Below, piece by piece: positions 41,448 to 52,680 of a stretch of 64,000 nt of DNA (the stretch's first letter is position 1; each line of letters opens with the position of its first letter). The stretch lies in the NCBI RefSeq assembly GCF_025449215.1, contig NZ_CP104900.1, forward strand, positions 248,001 through 312,000. The letters are read 5' to 3'. The notes below the pieces were generated by a model, which saw only the letters and a list, made by a program, of their open reading frames with translations, was not told where the DNA came from and did not search any database. The position numbers and the translations under genes were made by a program. The stretch is from Shewanella seohaensis (lineage in GTDB: Bacteria > Pseudomonadota > Gammaproteobacteria > Enterobacterales > Shewanellaceae).

Positions 41448-41987
41448 TTATTTCTTGAATGGGAAGTTAAAGGCGTCTAATAAAGCACGGCCTTCTTCGT
41501 CAGAATTCGCAGAGGTAGTGATTACAATATCCATACCACGGATTTTATCGATTTTATCGTAATCGATTTCCGGGAAGATGATTTGCTCACGTACACCCAT
41601 TGCGTAGTTACCGCGTCCGTCGAACGCTTTAGCGCTCAAACCACGGAAGTCACGGATACGCGGGATTGCGATATCAACTAAACGCTCTAAGAATTCCCAC
41701 ATGCGTTCACCACGCAGAGTCACCTTACAGCCGATCGGGTAGCCATCACGGATTTTAAAACCAGCAACTGATTTACGAGCAACAGTTACAACTGGCTTTT
41801 GACCAGCGATAGCAGTCATGTCACGAACAGCATGCTCCATAACTTTCTTATCTGCTACAGCTTCGCCAACACCCATATTAAGGGTGATTTTCTCAATCCG
41901 AGGGACTTGCATGACACTGGTATAACCGAACTTCTTAGAAAGCTCAGCGATAACAGTCTCTTTATATTTATCATGCAGTTTCGCCAT
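41448..41987 (-). CDS. rplE: 50S ribosomal protein L5
   Basis: 179 residues with [23 protein letters not shown] and [27 protein letters not shown]. Binds 5S rRNA together with L18. Between rplX and rpsN. Confidence 0.98.
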   Translation of the reverse strand: MAKLHDKYKETVIAELSKKFGYTSVMQVPRIEKITLNMGVGEAVADKKVMEHAVRDMTAIAGQKPVVTVARKSVAGFKIRDGYPIGCKVTLRGERMWEFLERLVDIAIPRIRDFRGLSAKAFDGRGNYAMGVREQIIFPEIDYDKIDKIRGMDIVITTSANSDEEGRALLDAFNFPFKK

Positions 41988-41999
41988 CGTTTACTCCAA

Positions 42000-42314
42000 T
42001 TACTTAACGAGTTCACTGTTCGACTTAAAGAAACGGACTTTTTTGCCGTCTTCAAATCGGAAACCAACGCGATCAGCTTTGCCAGTGGCAGAGTTAAAGA
42101 TCGCTACATTTGATGCTTGTATTGGCGCTTCTTTCTCAACGATACCACCAGCTACACCCATTTGTGGGTTAGGCTTCTGGTGCTTCTTGACAAGATTGAT
42201 GCCTTCTACAATTAACTTACCAGTTGGTAATACTCGAGAAACCTTACCGCGTTTACCCTTGTCTTTACCTGCTAGTACAATTACTTCGTCTTCACGACGG
42301 ATTTTAGCTGCCAT
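42000..42314 (-). CDS. rplX: 50S ribosomal protein L24
   Basis: 104 residues with an N-terminal KOW motif ([24 protein letters not shown]). Follows rplN by 11 bases. Confidence 0.98.
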   Translation of the reverse strand: MAAKIRREDEVIVLAGKDKGKRGKVSRVLPTGKLIVEGINLVKKHQKPNPQMGVAGGIVEKEAPIQASNVAIFNSATGKADRVGFRFEDGKKVRFFKSNSELVK

Positions 42315-42325
42315 TTTGAAGCTCC

Positions 42326-42694
42326 TTACAGTACTTCTGGTGCCAGAGAAACAATTTTCATAAATTGTTCATTACGCAGTTCACGCGTCACTGGTCCAAA
42401 GATACGAGTACCAATCGGTGCAAGGTTGTTGTTCAAAAGAACAGCTGCATTGCGATCGAAGCGAATGACAGAACCATCTGGACGACGTACGCCTTTCTTA
42501 GTACGGACTACCACCGCGTTATACACGTCACCTTTCTTCGCTTTACCGCGAGGAATTGCTTCTTTTACAGAAACTTTGATGACGTCGCCGATACCGGCAT
42601 AACGACGATGAGAGCCACCCAAGACCTTAATACACTGAACTCTACGAGCGCCACTGTTACAGGCGACTTCTAGAGTCGATTGCATTTGGATCAT
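42326..42694 (-). CDS. rplN: 50S ribosomal protein L14
   Basis: 122 residues from the ATG of [19 protein letters not shown]; the longer open frame is not used. First gene of the spc operon, 91 bases downstream of its predicted promoter. Confidence 0.97.
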   Translation of the reverse strand: MIQMQSTLEVACNSGARRVQCIKVLGGSHRRYAGIGDVIKVSVKEAIPRGKAKKGDVYNAVVVRTKKGVRRPDGSVIRFDRNAAVLLNNNLAPIGTRIFGPVTRELRNEQFMKIVSLAPEVL

Positions 42695-42785
42695 TTTAAG
42701 TGCTCCGCTATCGTTACTACACAATTCCCACAATTGGGACTATAAACACCATTTTTGCTTTGAATTTAGTCAAAAATGGCGCGCA

Positions 42786-42814
42786 AGTATAACACCATAA
42801 ATATGGAATGTATA
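42786..42814 (-). promoter_or_regulatory. Promoter of the spc operon (rplN onward)
   Basis: On the minus strand, TATACA, 17 bases, TATACT followed by the GC-rich discriminator TGCGCGCC, a stringent-control type arrangement. It lies between the terminator after rpsQ and rplN. Confidence 0.65.
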
Positions 42815-42826
42815 GTATTAAAAAAC

Positions 42827-42853
42827 AAACGGCCCCAAATACTGGAGCCGTTT
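42827..42853 (-). terminator. Terminator between S10 and spc operons
   Basis: AAACGGCtcc...GGGGCCGTTT hairpin on the minus strand followed by GTTTTTTAA. It is placed in the 178-bp gap between rpsQ and rplN, and separates the two transcription units. Confidence 0.7.
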
Positions 42854-42872
42854 ACCTAATTACCTAATACAA

Positions 42873-43121
42873 TTAGGCTTTTGATACTACTTCAACCAGA
42901 GTCCAAGACTTAGTCTTAGACAGCGGACGGCATTCGCGAATAGTCACGATATCGCCATCGTTACACTGATTTGTTTCGTCATGTGCATGGATCTTAGTAG
43001 TGCGCTTAATGTACTTCCCATAGATTGGGTGTTTCACTTGGCGTTCGATAGCTACAGTAATGGTTTTATCCATTTTGTTGCTTGTCACACGACCTTGCAA
43101 AGTACGGATTTTATCAGACAT
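42873..43121 (-). CDS. rpsQ: 30S ribosomal protein S17
   Basis: 82 residues with [20 protein letters not shown] and [27 protein letters not shown]. Last gene of the S10 operon; overlaps rpmC by one base. Confidence 0.97.
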   Translation of the reverse strand: MSDKIRTLQGRVTSNKMDKTITVAIERQVKHPIYGKYIKRTTKIHAHDETNQCNDGDIVTIRECRPLSKTKSWTLVEVVSKA

Positions 43122-43312
43122 TATGCACCCGCCTTAGAAGTAATAATGGTCTTAACGCGCGCGATGTTACGACGCACGATTTTAAGCTGATGAGTCTGAG
43201 TCAACTGACCAGTGGCGTGTTGCATACGCAGATTAAACTGCTCACGCAGCAGACCAAGCAGTTCAGCGTTCAGTTCTTCAACGCTCTTTTCTCTTAGTTC
43301 GCTCGCTTTCAT
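43121..43312 (-). CDS. rpmC: 50S ribosomal protein L29
   Basis: 63 residues, [31 protein letters not shown], the standard L29 helical hairpin. Overlaps rplP and rpsQ by one base each. Confidence 0.97.
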   Translation of the reverse strand: MKASELREKSVEELNAELLGLLREQFNLRMQHATGQLTQTHQLKIVRRNIARVKTIITSKAGA

Positions 43313-43722
43313 TACATCACCGTCTTAGTTACGAAGGTAGTCTTAATAGGAAGCTTGGCAGCAGCTAAAGCAAACGCTTCACGAGCGATCACTTCTGAAA
43401 CACCATTCATCTCATAAAGAACCTTACCAGGTTGAATCTGGCAAACCCAGTATTCAACGTTACCCTTACCTTTACCCATACGCACTTCGAGAGGCTTAGA
43501 GGTAATTGGCTTGTCTGGGAAAACGCGAATCCAGATTTGACCTTGACGTTTAATGTGACGTGTCATAGCACGACGCGCAGATTCGATTTGACGAGCAGTT
43601 AAACGACCACGTCCAACAGCTTTCAAACCAAAAGTACCGAAGCTTACTTCAGTGCCGTTCGCCAGACCGCGGTTACGGCCTTTGAACATTTTACGAAACT
43701 TCATTCGTTTTGGTTGCAGCAT
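43312..43722 (-). CDS. rplP: 50S ribosomal protein L16
   Basis: 136 residues with [19 protein letters not shown] and [22 protein letters not shown]. In the S10 operon between rpsC and rpmC. Confidence 0.98.
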
Positions 43723-43733
43723 TGCCAGCTCTC

Positions 43734-44423
43734 CTATTTACCGCGAGGCTTACGCTTCGGCTGCTGTTTCGGCTCTTCTAGCTGTGGCAGCATTCCGTCT
43801 AGAACTTCACCTTTGAAGACCCAAACTTTAACGCCGATCACACCGTATTGAGTGTGACTTTCAGAGGTTGAATAGTCGATATCAGCACGCAGTGTATGTA
43901 GAGGCACACGACCTTCACGATACCACTCTGAACGCGCAATCTCAGCACCGCCTAGACGGCCGCTCACTTCAACTTTGATACCTTGAGCACCTAGACGCAT
44001 TGCGTTCTGTACTGCGCGCTTCATAGCACGACGGAACATTACACGACGCTCTAATTGCTGTGCAATTGAGTCAGCAACTAACTTGGCATCTAGCTCAGGT
44101 TTACGGATCTCAGCGATGTTAATTTGAGCAGGAGTGCCAGCCAGTTTTGAAACTGCAGCACGCAATACTTCAACATCTTCGCCTTTCTTACCAATCACAA
44201 CACCTGGACGGGCAGTGTGAATAGTAACGCGAATGCTCTTAGCTGGACGCTCGATAACAATCTTAGAGACTGATGCAGCTTGCAGTTTGTCTGCAAGAAA
44301 CTTACGCACTTCCCAGTCGCTGCTCAGGTTATTTGCATACTCTGATTTATCAGCGTACCAAGTCGAGATCCAAGGCTTAGTGATACCCAGACGGATACCA
44401 TTAGGATGTACTTTCTGTCCCAT
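43734..44423 (-). CDS. rpsC: 30S ribosomal protein S3
   Basis: 229 residues, [22 protein letters not shown], with a KH domain ([17 protein letters not shown]) and a basic tail. Confidence 0.98.
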
Positions 44424-44432
44424 TGCTAACTC

Positions 44433-44765
44433 CTAGCGATCTGATACAACCACAGTAATGTGGCTGGTACGCTTGATAATACGATCAGCACGGCCTTTAG
44501 CACGTGGCATGATACGCTTCATAGTTGGACCTTCGTCTACAAAGACGGCGCCAACTTTCAGCTCGTCAATGTCAGCACCTTCGTTGTGCTCAGCATTAGC
44601 GATAGCAGAATCAAGTACTTTTTTAACAAGTACTGCAGCTTTCTTTGGGCTGAAAGTTAAAATTTCGAGGGCCTTAGCAACAGGCAGTCCACGAATTTGA
44701 TCTGCAACCAAACGAGCCTTCTGCGCAGACGTACGGGCAAAACGATGTTTAGCTAAAACTTCCAT
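44433..44765 (-). CDS. rplV: 50S ribosomal protein L22
   Basis: 110 residues, [26 protein letters not shown] and the exit-tunnel loop region [18 protein letters not shown], where macrolide-altering changes can occur in other species; the loop appears normal. Confidence 0.98.
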   Translation of the reverse strand: MEVLAKHRFARTSAQKARLVADQIRGLPVAKALEILTFSPKKAAVLVKKVLDSAIANAEHNEGADIDELKVGAVFVDEGPTMKRIMPRAKGRADRIIKRTSHITVVVSDR

Positions 44766-44780
44766 CTTATTCCTCCCGTA

Positions 44781-45898
<1,118 letters not shown>

Positions 45899-45914
45899 GA
45901 TAATTCTCCTTTGC

Positions 45915-46214
45915 TTACTCAGCGCCGACGAAATCGATGTCAGCACCAGCAGCTAAAGTCACATAGGCTTTTTTCCAATCGCTACGACGGCCAGTACGGG
46001 CACCAGTACGCTTAGTCTTACCTTTGTTAACTAGAGTGCGAACTGAATCTACTTCAACTTCGAACAACTTAGCTACTGCAGCTTTAATTTCAGCTTTAGT
46101 CGCATCGATAGCCACACGGAAAACTACCGTGTTGTGCTTTTCAGCATTCACAGTACTCTTTTCAGAGATGTGTGGCGCTAGAATAACTTTTAGCAAACGT
46201 TCTTCGCTTATCAT
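45915..46214 (-). CDS. rplW: 50S ribosomal protein L23
   Basis: 99 residues, [21 protein letters not shown], with ELF-type acidic loop residues; the docking site for trigger factor and SRP on the ribosome. Overlaps rplD by four bases. Confidence 0.97.
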   Translation of the reverse strand: MISEERLLKVILAPHISEKSTVNAEKHNTVVFRVAIDATKAEIKAAVAKLFEVEVDSVRTLVNKGKTKRTGARTGRRSDWKKAYVTLAAGADIDFVGAE

Positions 46215-46816
46215 CCCAGCATCTCCTCGATTTGCTTAACAGCATCGGCAGTAACTAGTACTTTGTTGAACGCGATTAGGCTAACTGGGTCGATACCAGC
46301 AACGTCACGAACGTCAACTTTGTATAGGTTGCGTGCAGCTAAGAACAAGTTCTCGTCAACTTCTGGAGTAACAATTAATACGTCTTCCAGGTTCATTGCT
46401 TTCAGCTTAGCCTTCAACTCTTTAGTCTTAGGAGCTTCAACACCGAATGATTCAACAACAACAAGGCGATCTTGACGTACTAATTCAGACAGAATGCTCT
46501 TAAGCGCTCCGCGGTACATCTTCTTGTTTACTTTTTGGCTGTGATCTTGTGTTTTAGCAGCGAAAGATACGCCACCGCCACGCCAGATTGGGCCTTTAAC
46601 AGTACCAGCACGTGCGCGGCCAGTACCTTTTTGGCGCCATGGCTTTTTGCCAGAGCCAGTTACTTCTGCGCGAGTCTTTTGAGCACGAGTGCCCTGACGC
46701 GCGTTTGCAGCGTATGCTACAACTACCTGATGAACCAGTGCTTCATTAAAGTCACGGCCGAAGGTAGTTTCGGAAACTTCAAGAGCACTCTGTGCGTCTT
46801 TCAATACCAATTCCAT
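46211..46816 (-). CDS. rplD: 50S ribosomal protein L4
   Basis: 201 residues, [23 protein letters not shown] and [18 protein letters not shown] (exit-tunnel loop). In relatives L4 regulates the S10 operon through its leader; a leader hairpin is seen here at 47842-47889. Confidence 0.98.
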   Translation of the reverse strand: MELVLKDAQSALEVSETTFGRDFNEALVHQVVVAYAANARQGTRAQKTRAEVTGSGKKPWRQKGTGRARAGTVKGPIWRGGGVSFAAKTQDHSQKVNKKMYRGALKSILSELVRQDRLVVVESFGVEAPKTKELKAKLKAMNLEDVLIVTPEVDENLFLAARNLYKVDVRDVAGIDPVSLIAFNKVLVTADAVKQIEEMLG

Positions 46817-46832
46817 TACTATCTCCTCAGAC

Positions 46833-47471
46833 CTAAGCTTTAACGGCAGGCTTGATGATCAGGTCGCCATTAGTAGCGCCTGGAACTGCACCCTTAACCA
46901 ATAGCAGGTTGCGCTCAGCGTCTACACGTACAACGTCTAGATTTTGAGTCGTTACTTGCTCGGCACCCATGTGGCCTGACATTTTCTTACCTTTAAATAC
47001 GCGACCAGGTGTTTGGTTTTGACCGATAGAACCGTTCGAACGGTGCGACAATGAGTTACCGTGTGTCATATCTTGAGTACGGAAGTTCCAACGCTTAACG
47101 CCGCCTTGGAAGCCCTTACCTTTAGATTGACCAGTAACATCAACTTTCGCTACGTCAGCGAAGATATCAACATTAAGCTCAGCACCTACTTCGATGCCTT
47201 CGCCTTCACCATCAGCCAAACGCATTTCCCACAAACCACGACCAGCTTCAACGCCGCTCTTAGCAAAGTGACCTGCTTCTGGTTTAGTGATGCGATTAGC
47301 TTTTTTGGTACCAGTAGTAACTTGAAGTGCACGGTAACCGTCAGTTTCTAAAGTTTTCACTTGAGCAACACGGTTGCCAGCAATTTCAATTACTGTTACA
47401 GGTATTGACGCACCATCTTCAGTGAAGATGCGAGTCATACCTACTTTACGACCGATAAGACCGATAGCCAT
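46833..47471 (-). CDS. rplC: 50S ribosomal protein L3
   Basis: 212 residues, [25 protein letters not shown] and [34 protein letters not shown] region in which Gln150, the PrmB methylation site, is conserved. Confidence 0.98.
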   Translation of the reverse strand: MAIGLIGRKVGMTRIFTEDGASIPVTVIEIAGNRVAQVKTLETDGYRALQVTTGTKKANRITKPEAGHFAKSGVEAGRGLWEMRLADGEGEGIEVGAELNVDIFADVAKVDVTGQSKGKGFQGGVKRWNFRTQDMTHGNSLSHRSNGSIGQNQTPGRVFKGKKMSGHMGAEQVTTQNLDVVRVDAERNLLLVKGAVPGATNGDLIIKPAVKA

Positions 47472-47498
47472 CTCTCAAACCTCTTCTAAGGATCTCAA

Positions 47499-47822
<324 letters not shown>

Positions 47823-47841
47823 CTAAAATGGACACATAAAA

Positions 47842-47889
47842 AATCACCCTCTAGCTTCTTCCTTACTGGAAAAGCAGAGCGAGATGATT
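47842..47889 (-). promoter_or_regulatory. S10 operon leader hairpin, L4-attenuator candidate
   Basis: On the transcribed strand an imperfect stem (AATCATCTCGCTCTGCTT against AAGCTAGAGGGTGATT, allowing G-U pairs) is followed by a T6 tract, about 30 bases before rpsJ. This matches the terminator-like hairpin on which L4 acts in the Escherichia coli S10 leader. L4 control here is inference. Confidence 0.65.
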
Positions 47890-47980
47890 TAACCGTTCGA
47901 CTCCAAATCGGAGCCGCTATGATAATGACGAGCGTATTGGCTCATCATTTTATTCGCTAACCTAGGTTAACGAGGGGGCC

Positions 47981-48008
47981 ATTATACTTATCTAAAATTA
48001 GATTTCAA
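47981..48008 (-). promoter_or_regulatory. Promoter of the S10 operon
   Basis: On the minus strand, TTGAAA, 16 bases, perfect TATAAT, then the GC-rich discriminator GGCCCCC. Transcription would start near 47973, leaving a leader of about 160 bases before rpsJ. Confidence 0.85.
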
Positions 48009-48099
48009 GCCCGCTGTGTAAATAGTCATCAAAAAGACTATTCAACTTCAGAGTGGCGAGCATTTTACACAAATTTCAGAATAACGCCAGCCCAAAATA

Positions 48100-48125
48100 A
48101 AAAAGGAAGCCTAAGCTTCCTTTTT
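48100..48125 (-). terminator. Terminator after tuf
   Basis: Perfect stem AAAAAGGAAGC / GCTTCCTTTTT with loop CTAA on either strand, 24 bases beyond the tuf stop. It ends the str operon and isolates the S10 promoter. Confidence 0.88.
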
Positions 48126-48148
48126 CAGTACTATATCTAAGTTCGCGA

Positions 48149-49333
48149 TTAAGCGATGATCTTAGCTACAACACCAGCACCAACTGTACGGCCACCTTCA
48201 CGGATAGCGAAACGTAGACCTTCGTCCATCGCGATTGGGCAGATCAGAGTAACAACCATCTTGATGTTGTCACCAGGCATTACCATTTCAACGCCTTCTG
48301 GCAGTTCGATAGTACCGGTTACGTCAGTTGTACGGAAGTAGAACTGTGGACGGTAGCCCTTGAAGAATGGAGTGTGACGACCACCTTCTTCTTTTGACAG
48401 TACGTATACTTCTGATTCAAAAGTAGTGTGTGGGTTGATTGAACCAGGCTGAGCCAGTACTTGACCACGCTCAACTTCATCACGCTTAGTACCACGTAAC
48501 AGGATACCACAGTTCTCACCTGCACGACCTTCGTCAAGCAGCTTACGGAACATTTCAACACCAGTACAAGTAGTCTTAGTCGTTGTACGGATACCTACGA
48601 TTTCTACTTCGTCACCAACACGTACGATACCGCGCTCAACACGACCAGTTACTACTGTACCACGGCCTGAGATTGAGAATACGTCTTCGATTGGCATCAG
48701 GAATGGCTTATCGATATCACGCTCTGGTTCTGGAATGTAAGAATCCAGCGCCGCTGCTAATTCGATGATCTTAGCTTCCCACTCTGGCTCGCCTTCTAGG
48801 GCTTTCAGAGCTGAACCTTGGATAACTGGTAGGTCATCACCTGGGAAGTCATATTCAGATAGCAGTTCACGAACTTCCATCTCTACTAGTTCTAGTAGTT
48901 CAGCATCGTCAACCATGTCACACTTGTTCATGAATACGATGATGAAAGGTACACCTACCTGACGAGAAAGCAGGATGTGCTCACGAGTCTGTGGCATTGG
49001 ACCATCTGTAGAAGCTACTACTAGGATAGCGCCGTCCATCTGTGCAGCACCAGTGATCATGTTTTTAACATAGTCAGCGTGGCCTGGGCAGTCTACGTGT
49101 GCGTAGTGACGAGAAGGAGTATCGTACTCGATGTGAGAGGTATTGATGGTAATACCGCGCTCACGCTCTTCTGGAGCGTTATCGATCTGTGCGAAATCTT
49201 TAGCTTCACCACCGTACGTCTTAGTCAGTACGTGAGAGATAGCAGCTGTAAGAGTTGTTTTACCATGGTCAACGTGACCGATGGTGCCCACGTTTACGTG
49301 AGGTTTATTACGTTCAAATTTAGCTTTTGCCAC
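48149..49333 (-). CDS. tuf: Elongation factor Tu
   Basis: 394 residues, complete. G1 [10 protein letters not shown]3 DCPGHADY, G4 NKCD and the ribosome/aa-tRNA binding domains are intact. Final gene of the str operon (rpsL-rpsG-fusA-tuf), and 71 bases after fusA. Relatives have a second copy elsewhere. Confidence 0.98.
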   Translation of the reverse strand: MAKAKFERNKPHVNVGTIGHVDHGKTTLTAAISHVLTKTYGGEAKDFAQIDNAPEERERGITINTSHIEYDTPSRHYAHVDCPGHADYVKNMITGAAQMDGAILVVASTDGPMPQTREHILLSRQVGVPFIIVFMNKCDMVDDAELLELVEMEVRELLSEYDFPGDDLPVIQGSALKALEGEPEWEAKIIELAAALDSYIPEPERDIDKPFLMPIEDVFSISGRGTVVTGRVERGIVRVGDEVEIVGIRTTTKTTCTGVEMFRKLLDEGRAGENCGILLRGTKRDEVERGQVLAQPGSINPHTTFESEVYVLSKEEGGRHTPFFKGYRPQFYFRTTDVTGTIELPEGVEMVMPGDNIKMVVTLICPIAMDEGLRFAIREGGRTVGAGVVAKIIA

Positions 49334-49404
49334 GATATATTCCTTTCTTTTCAGAATAATCCTGTATCAACAGGACCATATTACATTTATGTCGTAACTT
49401 AAAA

Positions 49405-51500
49405 TTAGCTACGAGATTCAATAATCGCTTTCGCAATGTTTTGCGGTGCATCAGAGTACTTCAAAAACTCCATAGAGTAAGAAGCGCGACCCTGAGTTGC
49501 AGAACGTAAGTCCGTTGCGTAACCAAACATTTCAGATAGAGGTACTACAGCATGGACTATCTTGATGCCACCGAAGCCATCATCCATACCTTCAATCAAA
49601 CCACGACGACGGTTTAAGTCACCAACCACATCGCCCATGTAGTTCTCAGGAGTAGTTACTTCTACTTTCATGCAAGGCTCGAGCAACACAGGATTCGCTT
49701 CAAGCGCACCCTTTTGAAGCCCATGGAACCGGCAACTTTAAACGCCATTTCATTCGAGTCGACATCATGGTAAGAGCCGTCGAACAGAGTGACCTTCACG
49801 TCCAACACAGGGAAGCCGGCGAGAACACCGTTCTTCATCTGCTCTTGGATACCTTTATCAACCGCAGGAATGAATTCACGTGGAACTACACCCCCAACGA
49901 TTGCGTTGATAAATTCGTAACCAGCGCCTTCTTCATTAGGCTCTAGTTTTAACCAAACATGACCGAATTGTCCACGGCCACCTGATTGGCGTACAAATTT
50001 ACCTTCAGCCTCGACTGATGCGCGAATGGTTTCGCGGTAGGCCACTTGTGGCTTACCAACGTTACACTCAACACCAAATTCGCGACGCATACGGTCAACG
50101 ATAATGTCTAAGTGTAACTCACCCATTCCAGAAATCAGTGTTTGTGATGATTCTTCGTCAGTCTCAACCCGGAAGGATGGATCTTCCGCTGCGAGTTTTT
50201 GCAGCGCGATACCCATTTTATCTTGGTCTGCTTTAGACTTAGGCTCAACGGCAATGGTAATTACTGGCTCAGGGAACTCCATGCGTTCCAAGATCACCTT
50301 ATGATCAGGATCACAAAGTGTATCACCCGTGGTGACTTCTTTCAGACCGATAGCCGCAGCGATATCACCTGCACGAACTTCTTTCAGTTCTGTACGATCG
50401 TTAGCGTGCATTTGCACGATACGGCCGATACGTTCACGTTTCTGTTTAACAGAGTTATAAACGCCAGAACCTGATTCGAGTACGCCAGAGTACACGCGAA
50501 TAAAGGTCAAAGTGCCCACGAACGGGTCTGTAGCAATCTTAAATGCCAACGCCGCAAAAGGGGCATTGTCATCTGATGGGCGTTCAACTTCTTGCTCATT
50601 GTCATCAATGCCCTTAATTGGAGGCACATCGACGGGGGCTGGCAAGAATTCCACAACCGCATCAAGAACCGCTTGAACGCCTTTGTTCTTAAATGCAGAA
50701 CCACAGGTCGCTAAAACGATTTCATTATTAATAGTACGCTGACGCAGTGCCTTTTTGATCTCGTCTTCTGACAGTGTGCCTTCTTCAAGGTACTTGTCCA
50801 TCAGTTCATCCGAGGCCTCGGCTGCTGCCTCAACCAGATACTCATGCATTTCAGCCGCTTTCGCCGCTAACTCTGCAGGGATCTCTTCATAAGTGAAGGT
50901 CATACCTTGATCTGATTCGTTCCAGTTAATGGCCTTCATCTTGATTAAGTCGATCACGCCAGTGAAGTTTTCTTCTGCGCCGATATTCAGTTGAATAGGC
51001 ACACAAGTCGCTCCTAGGCGAGTTCTGATTTGCTTCACTACACGTTCAAAGTCAGCACCAGCGCGGTCCATCTTATTGACAAACACTAAGCGCGGGACGT
51101 GGTACTTGTCCGCTTGTCGCCATACAGTTTCGGACTGAGGTTCAACACCAGATGAACCACAGAAAACCACTACAGCGCCATCAAGTACACGCAACGAACG
51201 TTCAACTTCAATAGTGAAGTCAACGTGGCCAGGAGTATCGATGATGTTGATACGATGCTCAGTAAATTGAGCATCCATACCGCGCCAGAACGTAGTGGTT
51301 GCCGCAGAGGTGATAGTAATACCACGCTCCTGCTCCTGTTCCATCCAATCAGTGGTGGCTGCGCCATCATGAACTTCACCTATCTTATGAGACATACCGG
51401 TGTAGAAAAGGACACGTTCTGTTGTTGTGGTTTTTCCTGCGTCAACGTGAGCACAAATACCGATATTTCGGTAGCGCTCAATTGGAGTTGTACGAGCCAC
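49405..51500 (-). CDS. fusA: Elongation factor G, frame broken near 3' end as read
   Basis: The translocase GTPase, 698 residues when corrected by one base. The N-terminal G domain has [24 protein letters not shown] and NKMDR. The frame breaks after GSMGFK at a four-T run on the plus strand (49712-49715). One more base gives [30 protein letters not shown], the normal EF-G domain V. As the protein is essential, a one-base reading error is the best explanation. Confidence 0.96.
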
Positions 51501-51578
51501 GATTAAACCCTCTCCACCAAGACTAATGCCTTGGCAATATCAACAACGATGGTGTGGGCCTAAGCCCACACCATCAGA

Positions 51579-52049
51579 TTACCAGCGGTAATGAGCAAAC
51601 GCTTTGTTTGCTTCTGCCATACGATGCACGTCTTCGCGCTTCTTAACAGCAGTGCCTTTATTTTCAGACGCATCTAGCATTTCACCAGCTAGACGTAGAG
51701 CCATAGATTTTTCACCACGCTTACGAGCAGCTTCAACTAACCAGCGCATCGCCAGTGCGTTACGACGCACAGGACGAACTTCACATGGTACCTGGTAAGT
51801 AGAACCACCAACACGACGAGACTTAACCTCGACAGTTGGGCGAACGTTATCCAGGGCTGCTTCAAGGATGTCTAAATGGTTAGCGCCTTTCTTCTCAGCG
51901 ACAACATCTAGTGCCTTGTAAATGATTTTTTCAGCAGTCGACTTTTTGCCGTCCTGCATAATGACGTTGATGAACTTAGCCAGCAACTCACTATTAAATT
52001 TTGGATCTGGTAGGATTTTACGTTGTCCTACAACGCGACGTCTTGGCAT
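51579..52049 (-). CDS. rpsG: 30S ribosomal protein S7
   Basis: 156 residues, [18 protein letters not shown] and [22 protein letters not shown]. Translational repressor of the str operon in relatives. 78 bases before fusA. Confidence 0.98.
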   Translation of the reverse strand: MPRRRVVGQRKILPDPKFNSELLAKFINVIMQDGKKSTAEKIIYKALDVVAEKKGANHLDILEAALDNVRPTVEVKSRRVGGSTYQVPCEVRPVRRNALAMRWLVEAARKRGEKSMALRLAGEMLDASENKGTAVKKREDVHRMAEANKAFAHYRW

Positions 52050-52127
52050 AACAATTTCTCCGTATGCTTCAGGGATTCCAAAACTGGAATCTCAATAAAC
52101 TAGCTTGGCCTTACTTAACGGAAAACG

Positions 52128-52502
52128 TTAAGACTTAGGACGCTTAGCTCCGTACTTAGAACGTCCTTGACGACGTGAAGTCACGCCAGCACAGTCTAAT
52201 GCGCCACGAACAGTGTGATAACGAACACCTGGTAAGTCTTTAACACGACCACCACGGATTAGAATCACGCTGTGTTCCTGCAGGTTGTGGCCTTCACCGC
52301 CGATGTACGAAGTTACTTCGAAACCGTTAGTTAAGCGCACACGAGCTACTTTACGTAGTGCAGAGTTAGGTTTTTTAGGTGTGGTTGTGTACACGCGAGT
52401 ACAAACACCACGTTTTTGTGGACACGCATTCAACGCAGGCACATTAGTCTTGTCGACTTTTGGCGAGCGAGGCTTACGTACCAACTGGTTTACAGTTGCC
52501 AT
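52128..52502 (-). CDS. rpsL: 30S ribosomal protein S12
   Basis: 124 residues, [24 protein letters not shown]. Lys43 ([11 protein letters not shown]) and Lys88 ([11 protein letters not shown] region), positions where streptomycin resistance arises, read as the wild type. Confidence 0.97.
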   Translation of the reverse strand: MATVNQLVRKPRSPKVDKTNVPALNACPQKRGVCTRVYTTTPKKPNSALRKVARVRLTNGFEVTSYIGGEGHNLQEHSVILIRGGRVKDLPGVRYHTVRGALDCAGVTSRRQGRSKYGAKRPKS

Positions 52503-52556
52503 GTATAGCTCCGAATCAGTTGAATAAACTCAACGATAAGGTGTGAAAAATCTATA

Positions 52557-52607
52557 TCCCACAATGGTGGGACGCGAAATTTTAGAAAGGTAAAGCCTGA
52601 CTGTCAA
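52557..52607 (-). promoter_or_regulatory. Promoter and 5' hairpin of the str operon
   Basis: On the minus strand, a perfect TTGACA (52602-52607), 17 bases and TAAAAT (52579-52584). It is followed at the expected start of the transcript by the inverted repeat TCCCAC-N4-GTGGGA (52557-52572), which would cap the 5' end of the mRNA. Confidence 0.85.
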
Positions 52608-52639
52608 GAAATAGCCAACTTTTGCGGCATTTTCCAATA

Positions 52640-52664
52640 AAAAAGGCGCCATTGGCGCCTTTTT
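52640..52664. terminator. Terminator after rpoC
   Basis: AAAAAGGCGCC / GGCGCCTTTTT stem, 17 bases beyond the rpoC stop and just upstream of the str promoter. Confidence 0.9.
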
Positions 52665-52680
52665 GTTACAAACTGTTCAC

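Noticed and set aside
50104..51506. Open frames on the plus strand opposite fusA, rpoC and rpoB
   Set aside because: They are antisense shadows of highly conserved genes, without ribosome sites or coherent composition.
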